Of a stretch of 64,000 nucleotides of DNA, positions 18,287 through 27,764 are shown one piece after another. Under the pieces are notes generated by a model, which did not search any database, was not told where the DNA came from, and worked only from the letters and a program-made list of their open reading frames with translations. How positions within the stretch are numbered: position 1 is the first letter of the stretch; each line of letters begins with the position of its first letter. This stretch comes from Lachancea thermotolerans CBS 6340 (lineage: Eukaryota > Ascomycota > Saccharomycetes > Saccharomycetales > Saccharomycetaceae). The translations under genes were made by a program, and so were the position numbers. The stretch spans positions 310,001-374,000 of the forward strand of contig NC_013079.1 in assembly GCF_000142805.1 (NCBI RefSeq). The letters are read 5' to 3'.

Positions 18287-18833
18287 GTGCTCGATTTAAG
18301 CTGCGCAACAGCATTACCACGTTACACCTGCTCGCATGGTTGTTTCCAAGTCCAATTCCCTTGATGTCAATCCGGACTAATTACGTTAGCCCTGTGCTGC
18401 CAATTATCTGTATATTCTTGTATTTGAACGCTAAACTAAATATATCTCGGTTCATCGTTAAAGGTGATTATTAATTTGCTGCCGGCTGGATTCAGTAAAA
18501 GTCCACGAAAGTATACAGAATTCGTTTTTCAGACACAGGGACAACTTTATTCGAAAAGTTTTCGATCAGTTCAACAGCGTGAAGTTCGAGCTACCGGACT
18601 TATCACAGACGCTTTTCTGTTGCTAGGCGCCAATTGAGTGGCACTTTAGAGTCCGCAGGTCTAGAAGCAATTATCCCAAGCGAAATCTTGGATCGCGAAG
18701 AACGTGCCAGTTAGGATAAAGGTGCAGATCAAGCTGTTTATAACAAAGTTTCACTCCCAAAAATAGGCTAAGTGTGGGTAAAATCAGAACTATAAAGCCA
18801 GTCTACTACGCCTACACGATATACGGTACATTG
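18287..18833. other. Intergenic region between CAT8 and NAB6
   Basis: 547 bases holding the CAT8 3' end and the NAB6 promoter/leader. The sequence is moderately A/T-rich near 18410-18480. I see no recognisable motif or gene. Confidence 0.4.
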
Positions 18834-21827
18834 ATGTCGAGTTACACTCCGAGCGCACATCGAAGCATGGGGAAGCACCCAAAAGGACTATACGCAGAAC
18901 AACGTTCCCACGTGGCATTGCCAGAAGGCTCGCGCGAGTATTCGGGCTATTATCATGGTAACCGAGTGCCTCCGGCGCCACAGACGCCGTTCGACACCTC
19001 TTACGGTGTTTCGCTTCTTCCTTCGCATCTTTTGATGAGTTCGCCATTCTTGGCGACACCTGGCATGGGCTCTGCCTCCCCTCACCGTGCAGGAGGAAGC
19101 CGATCGTCTCACGCGCAAAGCAGTTATCACACTCCCAACTTCGGCTCTACGCAGTTACGCATGCCTCCTCCCACCGAGAAGAGGAATTTCAAGCACGGTA
19201 GCAGCTACCGGCACAACAGTTCGGTACAACAGCGCGCATATGAGGTTGTTTTCCACATATTACCTCGCAGCGCAGATGGAGGTGGCGATGAGTACATGAC
19301 GCGCTCACTACTTTTTTCAAATTTGAACCCCGACACTCATCTACATGACTTTTTAACCAAATTTGAGAAATTTGATCGCGTCGAGAGCGTCTACCTGGTA
19401 GATTCTCAGCAACAATCAGTCCTTGTTAGCTTCTTGACTAAAGAGACTTGCTTAGATTTTTACAACGGAGTTTTGCAAAAACTCTCGGAGTTTAAAAAGG
19501 AGTTGAAGTCTAAAGAACTGACATTAAATTTTGCCTCACTGCGAGATGTGAAGACTGGTCCGACTCTCCAAGAGATCAAAATTGAAGTTCTTAGGGCTGG
19601 TGCTACTAGGTCGCTGATTTTGGAGTTTCAAGATAAAGTTGATCTGGCCTTGCTTTCTAAAAGCCTGGGTTTTATCGTAAACGAGGGACCACGCTATGTT
19701 GTCGAAGCTATCGAGATCGTCAATGCAGGACGCTCGTCGAAGCATTTTGGTCCCCATTATGCCATTATTCATTTTATTAGCATTGCCATGGCATTGGAAA
19801 CTGTTGAGTACCTCAAATCCCAGTCAAATAAATTGGCTGGTTTGATCAAATTCCGCTATGTTAACACCACTTCTGCTTCTGGCAAGTCAGAGTTCCAAAC
19901 CTTATCAAGCTCTCAGTTGAATGAACGCGCCTTATCAAACACTTCAGATTCAGATATTTCAGGTGGGGAGAGTGTAGCATCTCTAGGTTCGAAACTGCAA
20001 CAAACCAGTCTAGGAGAGCAAACACTTGTTGTGGACCCGACACAATATGGTAGGCCTTTGGTCGAGGAGCGCTCCGAACACTTGCCCCACGTCACGATCT
20101 CCAAGGCGCTTAATTCCAAGTCTTCCCTTAATGACTTAACCTCTAATACTACATCACCTCAACCACAAGAAGTCTTGGTCAATGATCATGAGGATTCATC
20201 TTCGCGTGGCAGCATGGTTTCTTTGAAACAGGCCAACTCACATGGACCAGCTTACCCCCCTATCCCTGGATACCCTTTTTACATGAACATGTCCAAACCC
20301 CTTGGACAAACACTCCAGCAACAATACACCACCACAGCGCAAGTTGCGACTGCAATGGGCGGAGGATTGGGAAACAGAACCGTTTATATCGGAAATATCA
20401 GCCCACGCTCCAAAACCGAAGACATTTGCAACGTTGTTAGAGGCGGTATTTTACAAAGTGTCAAATACATCGAAGCTAAGCATATTTGCTTTGTTACCTT
20501 CATTGAAGCTGCCTCAGCTGTCCAGTTTTTCGCAAACTCCACTATTGAGCCAATAGTACTACACGGAAATGTCCTAAAAGTTGGTTGGGGCCACCACTCC
20601 GGCAATTTGCCTCAATCAATTTCACTAGCAGTTACGATAGGTGCTAGCAGAAACGTTTATGTGAGTCTCCCTGAGCATGCGTTCAAGGATAAGTTCATCA
20701 AAGATCCAGAATATCAGGAATTCAAAGAAAAGTTCCAGCTTCCATCAAAAGAGCAGTTATATGAAGACTTCAGTGTGTTCGGTGACATTGAGCTGGTCAA
20801 CTTTTTGGAAGACGGGCATTGTTGTTGGATTAATTTTATGAACATATCAAATGCCATTAAACTTGTTGAAGACGCAAACAATCCAAACAATGACTCCTTC
20901 CACGAAAAATTCGGAAACAGATACAAAGGGTTATTTATTGGGTATGGGAAGGATCGTTGTGGTAACGTCAACAAAAACTTGGTTGCCAACAAGAATTCGA
21001 AGTACTTCAAAAAAGTTAAAAAGGCAAGCTACAACATTAGACTGCGTAAACAGCAAAAAGGTGCCAGTGATGCACCAACTGAAGTAAAGGATGAAGCAAA
21101 AGAGCTTGACAAGCCAATAAAAGCGGACGCATTTGGAATAAGCGTTGGCGATACGCAGAATCTTGTGCGGGATTCTGACGAGGAACAAAAACTTGAGGAA
21201 GACGAGCTTCTGAGATTGAGTGATCTCAACAACACAGGGGGAGGCTTGGGAATTTCGCTTGCCAGCAGTACCGGCGAGGAAACCAATACTCCCGTGTCTG
21301 ACGAAAGCAGTAAGGAAGAGAGCGTCTCGTCAGAGTCTTCGGACGTTGATATACTCGTCTCTGCTCCTGGGAGTGCAGACACATCGCAGCTGGAAAGCAA
21401 AACTGCCCCACGCAGTCCTAAACAGCCTCGGGTCCTCGCTAATGTCCCAGAAAAGCCATCGGCATTCAGCGCTATCATTCCCCGCGTCTCAAGCGCGTCT
21501 CTGGATGCCGTTCCTCCTCTTGCACCCTCAACCTTGAGTCGTCAGTACACAGCAACATCCAAGCATAACAGTCGCAGGGGCAGCAGATTTGGGACTACCG
21601 AAAAATCGTCTCCAAGATATAACGATATTAGAAGCCAGGATTCTAAAAAGCCGCTTCACCCGAGACGCCGCAAATCCAAAGCGATCCCGGGTTCCGATGT
21701 CATGGCTCAGTATCTTGCCCAGTTGCAGCACTCAACTTTTATGTATGCAGCTAACATTCTGGGCGTGGATGATGGTGAGACTGTGTTTTACGACGAGAAC
21801 GGCCCTACTACTGATCCGCTCATTTAA
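18834..21827 (+). CDS. NAB6: RNA-binding protein with RRM domains (Nab6)
   Basis: 997 residues from the ATG at 18834; the frame is open further up only from a GTG at 18774. The N-terminal PPAPQTPFDTSYGVSLLPSH matches the start of S. cerevisiae Nab6 (PPxTPFDTAYG...), which supports the start. An RRM-like region follows near residues 155-240 (SRSLLFSNLNPDT). A canonical RRM begins with NRTVYIGNISPRSKTEDICN near residue 515, and another RRM-like block begins with SRNVYVSLPEHAF near 605. The C-terminal third is acidic and then basic and Ser-rich. S. cerevisiae Nab6 binds mRNAs, including cell-wall transcripts. Position matches YML117W next to ATR1. Confidence 0.92.
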   Translation: MSSYTPSAHRSMGKHPKGLYAEQRSHVALPEGSREYSGYYHGNRVPPAPQTPFDTSYGVSLLPSHLLMSSPFLATPGMGSASPHRAGGSRSSHAQSSYHTPNFGSTQLRMPPPTEKRNFKHGSSYRHNSSVQQRAYEVVFHILPRSADGGGDEYMTRSLLFSNLNPDTHLHDFLTKFEKFDRVESVYLVDSQQQSVLVSFLTKETCLDFYNGVLQKLSEFKKELKSKELTLNFASLRDVKTGPTLQEIKIEVLRAGATRSLILEFQDKVDLALLSKSLGFIVNEGPRYVVEAIEIVNAGRSSKHFGPHYAIIHFISIAMALETVEYLKSQSNKLAGLIKFRYVNTTSASGKSEFQTLSSSQLNERALSNTSDSDISGGESVASLGSKLQQTSLGEQTLVVDPTQYGRPLVEERSEHLPHVTISKALNSKSSLNDLTSNTTSPQPQEVLVNDHEDSSSRGSMVSLKQANSHGPAYPPIPGYPFYMNMSKPLGQTLQQQYTTTAQVATAMGGGLGNRTVYIGNISPRSKTEDICNVVRGGILQSVKYIEAKHICFVTFIEAASAVQFFANSTIEPIVLHGNVLKVGWGHHSGNLPQSISLAVTIGASRNVYVSLPEHAFKDKFIKDPEYQEFKEKFQLPSKEQLYEDFSVFGDIELVNFLEDGHCCWINFMNISNAIKLVEDANNPNNDSFHEKFGNRYKGLFIGYGKDRCGNVNKNLVANKNSKYFKKVKKASYNIRLRKQQKGASDAPTEVKDEAKELDKPIKADAFGISVGDTQNLVRDSDEEQKLEEDELLRLSDLNNTGGGLGISLASSTGEETNTPVSDESSKEESVSSESSDVDILVSAPGSADTSQLESKTAPRSPKQPRVLANVPEKPSAFSAIIPRVSSASLDAVPPLAPSTLSRQYTATSKHNSRRGSRFGTTEKSSPRYNDIRSQDSKKPLHPRRRKSKAIPGSDVMAQYLAQLQHSTFMYAANILGVDDGETVFYDENGPTTDPLI

Positions 21828-22194
21828 AATGTCAACTTCTGGGCCTTGTCGTCCCCCAAAATTCATCTGCATGATAGTCCTCCGGCATGTACGTACACTC
21901 TTCAATAGCTAACCGCATCGCACGCGCCTTTCTGACTCCCCAGATTTTTGTTTCTTGGCGTCTTTCGGAGACAAAATGATTTAAGAGGAGGTGCACCACT
22001 CTCGTTTGAATAGTAGCGCAAGTTGCCGAGTGGGCTGAGACACACGACAACTTGCAACTGAACCGCTTTGAGATACTATCTTGCACGTGCTGTTGATGAT
22101 GGTTTGACTCATGTGTTAGATATCAATTGTCCAAAAAACAGGTCAATTTTAATGAAAAAGTTGGAAGTTCAGTCACACTTGAAGTCATCGGATA
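21828..22194. promoter_or_regulatory. ATR1 promoter region
   Basis: 367 bases between NAB6 and ATR1 carrying a CACGTG at 22084-22089 and a Gcn4 site at 22105-22111. No gene seen. Confidence 0.5.
22105..22111 (+). promoter_or_regulatory. Gcn4 binding site TGACTCA upstream of ATR1
   Basis: An exact TGACTCA lies 84 bases before the ATR1 ATG. In S. cerevisiae ATR1 confers resistance to aminotriazole and its expression is controlled by Gcn4, so the site fits known biology of the family. Confidence 0.65.
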
Positions 22195-23772
22195 ATGAAC
22201 TCAGAGTATACCCCGGTGAGTAAGCAGCGGACGGGCAGTGATATCTCAAGGAAAGTGGTAGACAATCATGAAGATTCAGATATGCTTCTGGCTTCCAGAT
22301 CTCGTTTGCAGAATCCAGATTACTTCGATAAGCAATGGAAAGAGTATCTATTTGTAATATCTTCGATGCTCTCGCAACTGCTCAACCAGGCCGCAGCTCT
22401 ACAAGCGAACCCGTTATTTGACTTGCTATCCGAGGATCTGAAAGCGAAGGCGTCCCAGCAAGCTTGGCTGATGGCCTCGTTCCCGCTGGTTTCGGGTTCT
22501 TTCATTTTGGTTAGCGGCAAGGTCGGGGACATCTACGGCCTCAAGAAAACACTTCTTGGAGGTTACGCGGTCGTGGTGATTTGGTCATTGATCTGCGGAC
22601 TAAGCTCTTATGCTCATAACGTTGACTTCTTCATTGTTGCGAGGTCCTTCCAGGGCCTAGGCATTGCATTTGTGCTTCCAAACGTCACAGGAATAGTAGG
22701 GAACATCTACAAACCAAACACTAAAGCCAAGAACATGGTTTTCAGTATGATCGGGGCCTGTGCGCCTATTGGAGCCACTTTGGGTTGTCTGTTTTCTGGG
22801 CTAATAGGAACTGAAAGTGAAGCTTGGGCCTGGACTTTTTATGCATATACCATTGTCGCCGCTTTGAACGGCTTAATTGCATGGTATGTTATTCCCGATA
22901 ACATTCCAACAAATGTTCACAAGTTTAAAATGGACTGGCTAGGATCCTTCTTAGGCGTTTGCGGCCTTATCATGTTCAATTTTGTTTGGAATCAAGCGCC
23001 GACTGACGGCTGGGACAGTGCTTACATTATCGTTCTCCTCGTTATATCGGTAATTCTTCTGTTAATTTTTATCATATTCGAAGCCAGGTTCGCAAAAGAG
23101 CCGCTTCTGCCGCGCGCGGTCTTATTCAACCGTAAGCTGATGATGATCTTAGCTTCCCTGTTCTTGGGCTGGGGCTCATTTGGAATTTGGACCTACTACT
23201 ATATGGCTTTTGTGTTGAACCTAAGACACTACACACCATTGTGGGCAGGCGGATCATATTTCATGTTTGCAATTTTCGGAACAATTGCTGCTTTCCTTGT
23301 TGGACATACCATTCACAAAACCGGCCCTGCAATCATCCTATTAGCCTCAGTTATAGCTTTTGACGTGGGCTGTATAATGCTGTCAGTGACGCCAGTTGAC
23401 CAAACGTACTTTCGCATGAGTCTTGGCACTATGGTTATTCTGAGCTTCGGAATGGATCTCTCATTTCCGGCTTCTTCCATTATACTGAGCGACCAGCTAC
23501 CTAGTCAGTATCAAGGAATGGCTGGCTCTCTCGTCAATACCATGATCAACTACTCCATGTCACTGTGTTTGGGCGTAAGCGGAACTGCGGAGCGTCAAGT
23601 CAACAAGGATGGCACAGATCTTCTTAAGGGATATAGAGCTGCTCTATACGTAGGAATCGGTCTGGCATCAGTTGGTATTTTTGTTAGCGGGGCCTATGCA
23701 ATCGAAGATTGGTGGACCAGAAGGAGGGAGCGGTCTGTAAGGATAAAGTTAGACGAAAAGCACCAAGAATGA
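22195..23772 (+). CDS. ATR1: Multidrug/boron exporter of the major facilitator superfamily (DHA2 type)
   Basis: 525 residues with many hydrophobic segments, consistent with the 14-helix DHA2 drug:proton antiporters. After an N-terminal cytosolic tail, the first helices begin near residue 85 (AWLMASFPLVSGSFILVSGK), followed by the loop GDIYGLKKTLLGG that corresponds to the MFS motif A region. The last helix (AALYVGIGLASVGIFVSGAY) is followed by a basic tail. S. cerevisiae Atr1 exports aminotriazole and borate. This single gene stands for both YML116W (ATR1) and its duplicate YMR279C, since CAT8 and NAB6 flank it as in the two S. cerevisiae tracks. Confidence 0.92.
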   Translation: MNSEYTPVSKQRTGSDISRKVVDNHEDSDMLLASRSRLQNPDYFDKQWKEYLFVISSMLSQLLNQAAALQANPLFDLLSEDLKAKASQQAWLMASFPLVSGSFILVSGKVGDIYGLKKTLLGGYAVVVIWSLICGLSSYAHNVDFFIVARSFQGLGIAFVLPNVTGIVGNIYKPNTKAKNMVFSMIGACAPIGATLGCLFSGLIGTESEAWAWTFYAYTIVAALNGLIAWYVIPDNIPTNVHKFKMDWLGSFLGVCGLIMFNFVWNQAPTDGWDSAYIIVLLVISVILLLIFIIFEARFAKEPLLPRAVLFNRKLMMILASLFLGWGSFGIWTYYYMAFVLNLRHYTPLWAGGSYFMFAIFGTIAAFLVGHTIHKTGPAIILLASVIAFDVGCIMLSVTPVDQTYFRMSLGTMVILSFGMDLSFPASSIILSDQLPSQYQGMAGSLVNTMINYSMSLCLGVSGTAERQVNKDGTDLLKGYRAALYVGIGLASVGIFVSGAYAIEDWWTRRRERSVRIKLDEKHQE

Positions 23773-24499
23773 CAAGCCTCCGATGCCTTATAGAATCGAT
23801 TTTTAATTACAGGTGCATCACACGCTAAAATTAATGCCCGAATAGTTCACGAGCCGCTTTCACCTGAAAAAGCGGAATAATTTTAGATTAGCATGATTTA
23901 GATGTCATAGACAATACTCGTTCTGGATACCTCAACACTTGACTCGATAATTTCTTACTTTGAAATCAATTTAAGCATTTACTAAAAACAAGTGACAACT
24001 TCTGAGCGCGATACACATTTCTTGCTTATAATCTTTCGATCCACAATTTTTTGAATCCCTCAAGTCTGATAGCCTGCAACAAAGTGAACATCACGATGTT
24101 GTCGTCCGGGTTCAAAGACGTTACTTGAGCTTGAGCCACCCAAAAATCAAAATTACGTCTCCTCTTTAACAGCGCATGTATAATACGATAATCGTGGTAC
24201 GCTACTTATCTCGAAGATCTGGAACACTAGCCCTTAGTGTGTTTTACAATGAAACAGACAAGCTCAGATACCAGGAAAGCGGCGGGACCTATGTGGCAGG
24301 CTAAAAACGCGCTTCTTTGGGGCGTTTCATGCCTCTTCTGGGCAAGAAGAAGCGGGTTGCCCTTGAACCAACTTCGCCTTAAAGGGCAATTTATCGACAG
24401 GTCCTTTACATTACTATACAGTTGAATTAATTCTTATCCATCATCAAATCCATTCTATGTCCAGTAGTTGCGAAATACTTGTTGGCATGCAATAACTGC
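23773..24499. other. Long convergent intergenic region between ATR1 and VAN1
   Basis: 727 bases between two convergent stop codons, unusually long compared with the 23-123 bases at most other tail-to-tail junctions here. Short frames (for example 24237-24425) match nothing. I see no tRNA, snoRNA boxes or repeat. Confidence 0.45.
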
Positions 24500-26099
24500 T
24501 CAAGACCTCTTCTTTTCTCTTTCCCTCTCTGCAATTTGAATCAAGTCGTCATCACTTGGTTCATAGATGTGCCACAAGGTGTAGTGAGGTAAACCAGCTA
24601 CTCTATAACCCATCTTTTTGGCCATCTTCCCGAAGGCCTCCGTCTCTGCATGATTTTCGAACGTGAAAGCAGGAAAATGCACTCCGTTTCTGAATAGCTT
24701 TGCTTTGGCCAAAATAGAAACCCCCCCGACACCATCTAGTTCTATGATATCTTTGGGATTGCTGTCAGGATCCCTCAAGTATGCTAAGTGAACTCTCCAT
24801 GTCGGATATTCTGCATAGCCCTCGACAATTACGTCATCCTCATCCAGAGTTTGAGCCAGCTGAAGCGCTGGGTCCGACTCTATCCATGAGTTGAGATCAT
24901 ATGGCTGCTCGCCCTGCAAAAACTCTGGCAGGGGACGCCAGACATTTGGGACAGCAACATCAAAATCTGTTGACATGAGGTCCTGGATAACCGATCCCGG
25001 GCATAACTCTACATCAGCGTCTCTCCAATATACCCAGGAGTGATATGGCTTCAAAGCATTAGCAGTAAGCCAGTTCCGCGCGCGCCCCATTAGCTTTCTT
25101 CTTATCCCTTGGACTTTCACAGCGTGTCTGTCAGAGAATCCCTGGCCGATAATTTGACCAAAGTCTTTTTGGAATATTTGAACAGATCTAAAGGGCTTGT
25201 CGTAGCCCTTGTGGAATGGTGGGCTATAAGCGTCTTTGACCATTTTCAGGTAGCTGGGCCTCATGTACTTGAGGAACAGGTCATGAGTTCCTTTTTCTTT
25301 AATAAGCTCTTCGTCACTACTATGAGCAGCAAACACGTCTGAGAGGGTACCGCTCTGAAGCTCTTTGCAATATTCCAAAAGAGCTTCTAAGGTTTTATCA
25401 TCCTCCGAACAGTCGCTGACCAAGAAGGCCAGGTCAATGAGCTCGTGAGGGTAGGTCAAGTTCATTAGGTTTTTGAACATAAGTGGGAGAACTTGCTCGG
25501 CGTTCCTGAGGGGAACTAGAAGAAGGACATGCTCTCTATTCACCTCCCCCTGGGCAGAGCCCTCAAAGTCCCTCAGGTCGTAGTGCTCAACGGTCGAATC
25601 AAGAAGTGATTTAACCTCCTCTTCATACCGCTCCTTGTCGCTGGAGTCCAAAATTTCTTGGCCACCTTTGCTGATCAGGTAATGCTCGGCGCCGTTGTCG
25701 AATTTTCTCAGCATCTCAGAGTCCGCATCACGCAGGTCGAAGTTGTAGTATTCGGGCTCCTCAAGCTGCACTTCGGCGCCCGGCAGAATGCCAGCGTCAG
25801 ATCCGCTTCTTCTCAGCAGACAGTAGAGAACTAGAACGACAGCAATGAGCAATAGTTTCCTACTGTGAGTCTTCGCAGCCTGTTTCAATTCCTGCACACT
25901 CTGACGCAAGCTTGTTTTCTTCTTCGGAGACAACCTCTGCTTCTCCTTGGAGCTGGTTCGTCATTGTTAGCATTTGTTTATTCAGCCGTTGGTCTCTAGT
26001 CAGCACGTATTCTCATGAAAACGCACAAAAGAGTGTTATTTCAACATACATTGGTAGCTCCAGCTTGCTCTTCTTCTTTTTTCCAAACAGTATCGCCAT
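24500..26099 (-). CDS. VAN1: Mannan polymerase I subunit Van1, spliced (exons 26099-26050 and 25952-24500)
   Basis: The long frame has no in-frame ATG upstream of its conserved part. An ATG at 26099 opens a 50-base first exon (16 codons plus two bases) ending at a GTATGT splice donor at 26049-26044. A TGCTAAC branch point lies at 25972-25966, and a CAG acceptor ends at 25953. Splicing gives a 500-residue protein (S. cerevisiae Van1, 535) starting MAILFGKKKKSKLELPISKE; the junction recreates LPIS, also present near the S. cerevisiae N-terminus. A Golgi type II anchor follows (LLLIAVVLVLYCLL, residues 50-63), then the Anp1/Van1 domain with YWRDADVELCPGS (DXD Asp328-Asp330). It extends the N-glycan mannan backbone with Mnn9. 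Confidence 0.9.
25953..26049 (-). other. Predicted spliceosomal intron in VAN1 (97 nt)
   Basis: Canonical donor GTATGT, branch point TGCTAAC (one base off the yeast TACTAAC consensus, with the GCTAAC core seen in several non-duplicated yeasts) and acceptor CAG 13 bases downstream. Frame is conserved only when this segment is removed. Confidence 0.85.
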
Positions 26100-26416
26100 C
26101 TCCACTGCAATCAGGCGTGCTCCACAAATGCAATGCTGGCCGGCGCTTTGAGTATCAAAACTTTATTCGCTGCGCCCAGCCTCTAAGTCAATTACTTCCG
26201 CGAGCTCCGGAATGCTGCTTGTGATTTGACTCGTACAATGTGCGGATAGCACATTGTTCGTAGAATAAGATATCCTGTTACATAAGCAATGAAAGTCACG
26301 TGTTTAAAGGTGCCTAGTCTCTCAGGCCCCATAGTCTTGAGTTACCGATGCGTGCGTTGTTTATTCATTCTATCACTAGTATGTAGTACAGAGGCTTGGG
26401 TCCTGGAACCGGAGGC
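26100..26416. promoter_or_regulatory. VAN1 promoter / 3' flank of the homocysteine methyltransferase gene
   Basis: 317 bases. A Cbf1-type GTCACGTG lies at 26295-26302, about 200 bases before the VAN1 ATG. No gene seen. Confidence 0.4.
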
Positions 26417-27406
26417 CTAGTTAGGGCGGTATTTATTCACTGCTGCGTTGATGGCCGCGATATCCTTGGGGGATGTTCTGCAACAGCCACCGATGATTCT
26501 TGCGCCGCTGTCAATGTAGCTCTTTACAACTTGGTCCCAGGTCAGCGTGTGGTCTCCCTTGGGATTCCAGATCTTTTTGACGGTGTCGTAAACCTCACCG
26601 CTGTTGGGGTAAGCGATCAGAGGAAGTTCGGGAATTTCCTGGTGAAGCGACCGCAGAATTTCTGGAGAGTGGTTATAGCTCACGCAGTTGATCCCGAGTA
26701 ATACAAAGTTGGGGTTAATCTTGTCGCCTAGGGATTTTATGAGCTCAGCAACTTCGTGCATGGTGGTGCCGTCCCTCAGAACGCCATGCTCGTGCACGGA
26801 AAGACCAATGTAGAATGGCTTTGGTAGAATGGTAGTGTCCCAAGACAGAATGGCCCTCAGCTCATGGATGTTGGGAATGGTCTCGAATCCGATGAGGTCC
26901 AAGTCGTCGTTAACAGTGAAGTTGTCGAGCTGCGGCTTGAAATACTGTAGATAGTCGATTTTCTCGGGTTCACTGCCGTAGTCGCCGGTGAACTCGGAAC
27001 AGTTGTGGGCGCCCCAGGGTCCAATGCACCCCACCAGCCACTTGTCGTCGCCTATGCAAGAGCGTGAAAAAGACACGATCCTGCTCAGCAGGGCATCGTA
27101 CTCCTCCAATGTGGTGATACTCGTGTTCTCAGACACGGACTTGAAGCTTGCTTGGTAAGTAACCGTCATCAACACGCGCGCGCCGGCCTTCAGGAAGTCC
27201 TCGTACATCTCCTTCACGATCTGGCGGTCTTTCGATGAGCTGTCATTCGCCGTCCAGAACGAGTCACTAATGAAGGGGATAGTAGACCATACTGGATTGG
27301 CCACCTTGATCCCTCTGTTCTCGAGCTCTGTTCCTTGGCCTCCGTCAAGAACCAGCACTTCCTCGGGATTGCTGGCTAGATATTCCTTTACACTTGGGCG
27401 TGGCAT
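26417..27406 (-). CDS. SAM4: Homocysteine S-methyltransferase (Sam4/Mht1 type)
   Basis: 329 residues from the ATG at 27406, which aligns with the starts of S. cerevisiae Sam4 (325) and Mht1 (324); a TTG at 27481 is rejected. The enzyme methylates homocysteine to methionine using S-adenosylmethionine or S-methylmethionine. The family core is intact: LVLDGGQGTELENRG (residues 18-32), GINCVSYN with zinc ligand Cys241, and IIGGCCRTSP with zinc ligands Cys308 and Cys309. It cannot be assigned to SAM4 rather than MHT1. It belongs to neither S. cerevisiae chromosome XIII track; there the two paralogues are on XVI (YPL273W) and XII (YLL062C). No Met31/32 or CACGTG site was seen in its 358-base upstream region. 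Confidence 0.93.
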   Translation of the reverse strand: MPRPSVKEYLASNPEEVLVLDGGQGTELENRGIKVANPVWSTIPFISDSFWTANDSSSKDRQIVKEMYEDFLKAGARVLMTVTYQASFKSVSENTSITTLEEYDALLSRIVSFSRSCIGDDKWLVGCIGPWGAHNCSEFTGDYGSEPEKIDYLQYFKPQLDNFTVNDDLDLIGFETIPNIHELRAILSWDTTILPKPFYIGLSVHEHGVLRDGTTMHEVAELIKSLGDKINPNFVLLGINCVSYNHSPEILRSLHQEIPELPLIAYPNSGEVYDTVKKIWNPKGDHTLTWDQVVKSYIDSGARIIGGCCRTSPKDIAAINAAVNKYRPN

Positions 27407-27764
27407 TTTCGTTGTTTCTGTCAGATATGAAATTTTTTCGAGCTTCTCCGCTGGTGACTTTTGATCTAGTTCAAATACCAAATTTCGTCGAAACGTTTAG
27501 TTCTCAAAGATTGTAATTAATCACGCCAAAGCTTCCTCGATCTCTCTGATTTTCAGGCGCGTTTCGTTTATAACTTGAAACCCTCAATAAATTTTATGCG
27601 CGATGACACACATTACCAGATTTTCGCAGTTTTTTTTTGTCAGATGCTTCGTGCCTTGCGCCGCTTCTCTGAGCCTTCGAAAGCTCGTCACCACGGAGAC
27701 ACCGTGCAAGGCCTACTAGCGAGACGATAAGGCAAACATTCGCCGTGACGCCTTTGAACACGCA
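27407..27764. other. Intergenic region upstream of the SAM4-type gene
   Basis: 358 bases between the methyltransferase start and the PGM3 stop. A nine-base T run lies near 27631-27639. No regulatory motif or gene recognised. Confidence 0.4.

Noticed and set aside
24050-24130. GGGTTCAAAG T-loop-like string in the ATR1-VAN1 spacer
   Set aside because: No paired acceptor or D-arm, and the B-box consensus is broken.
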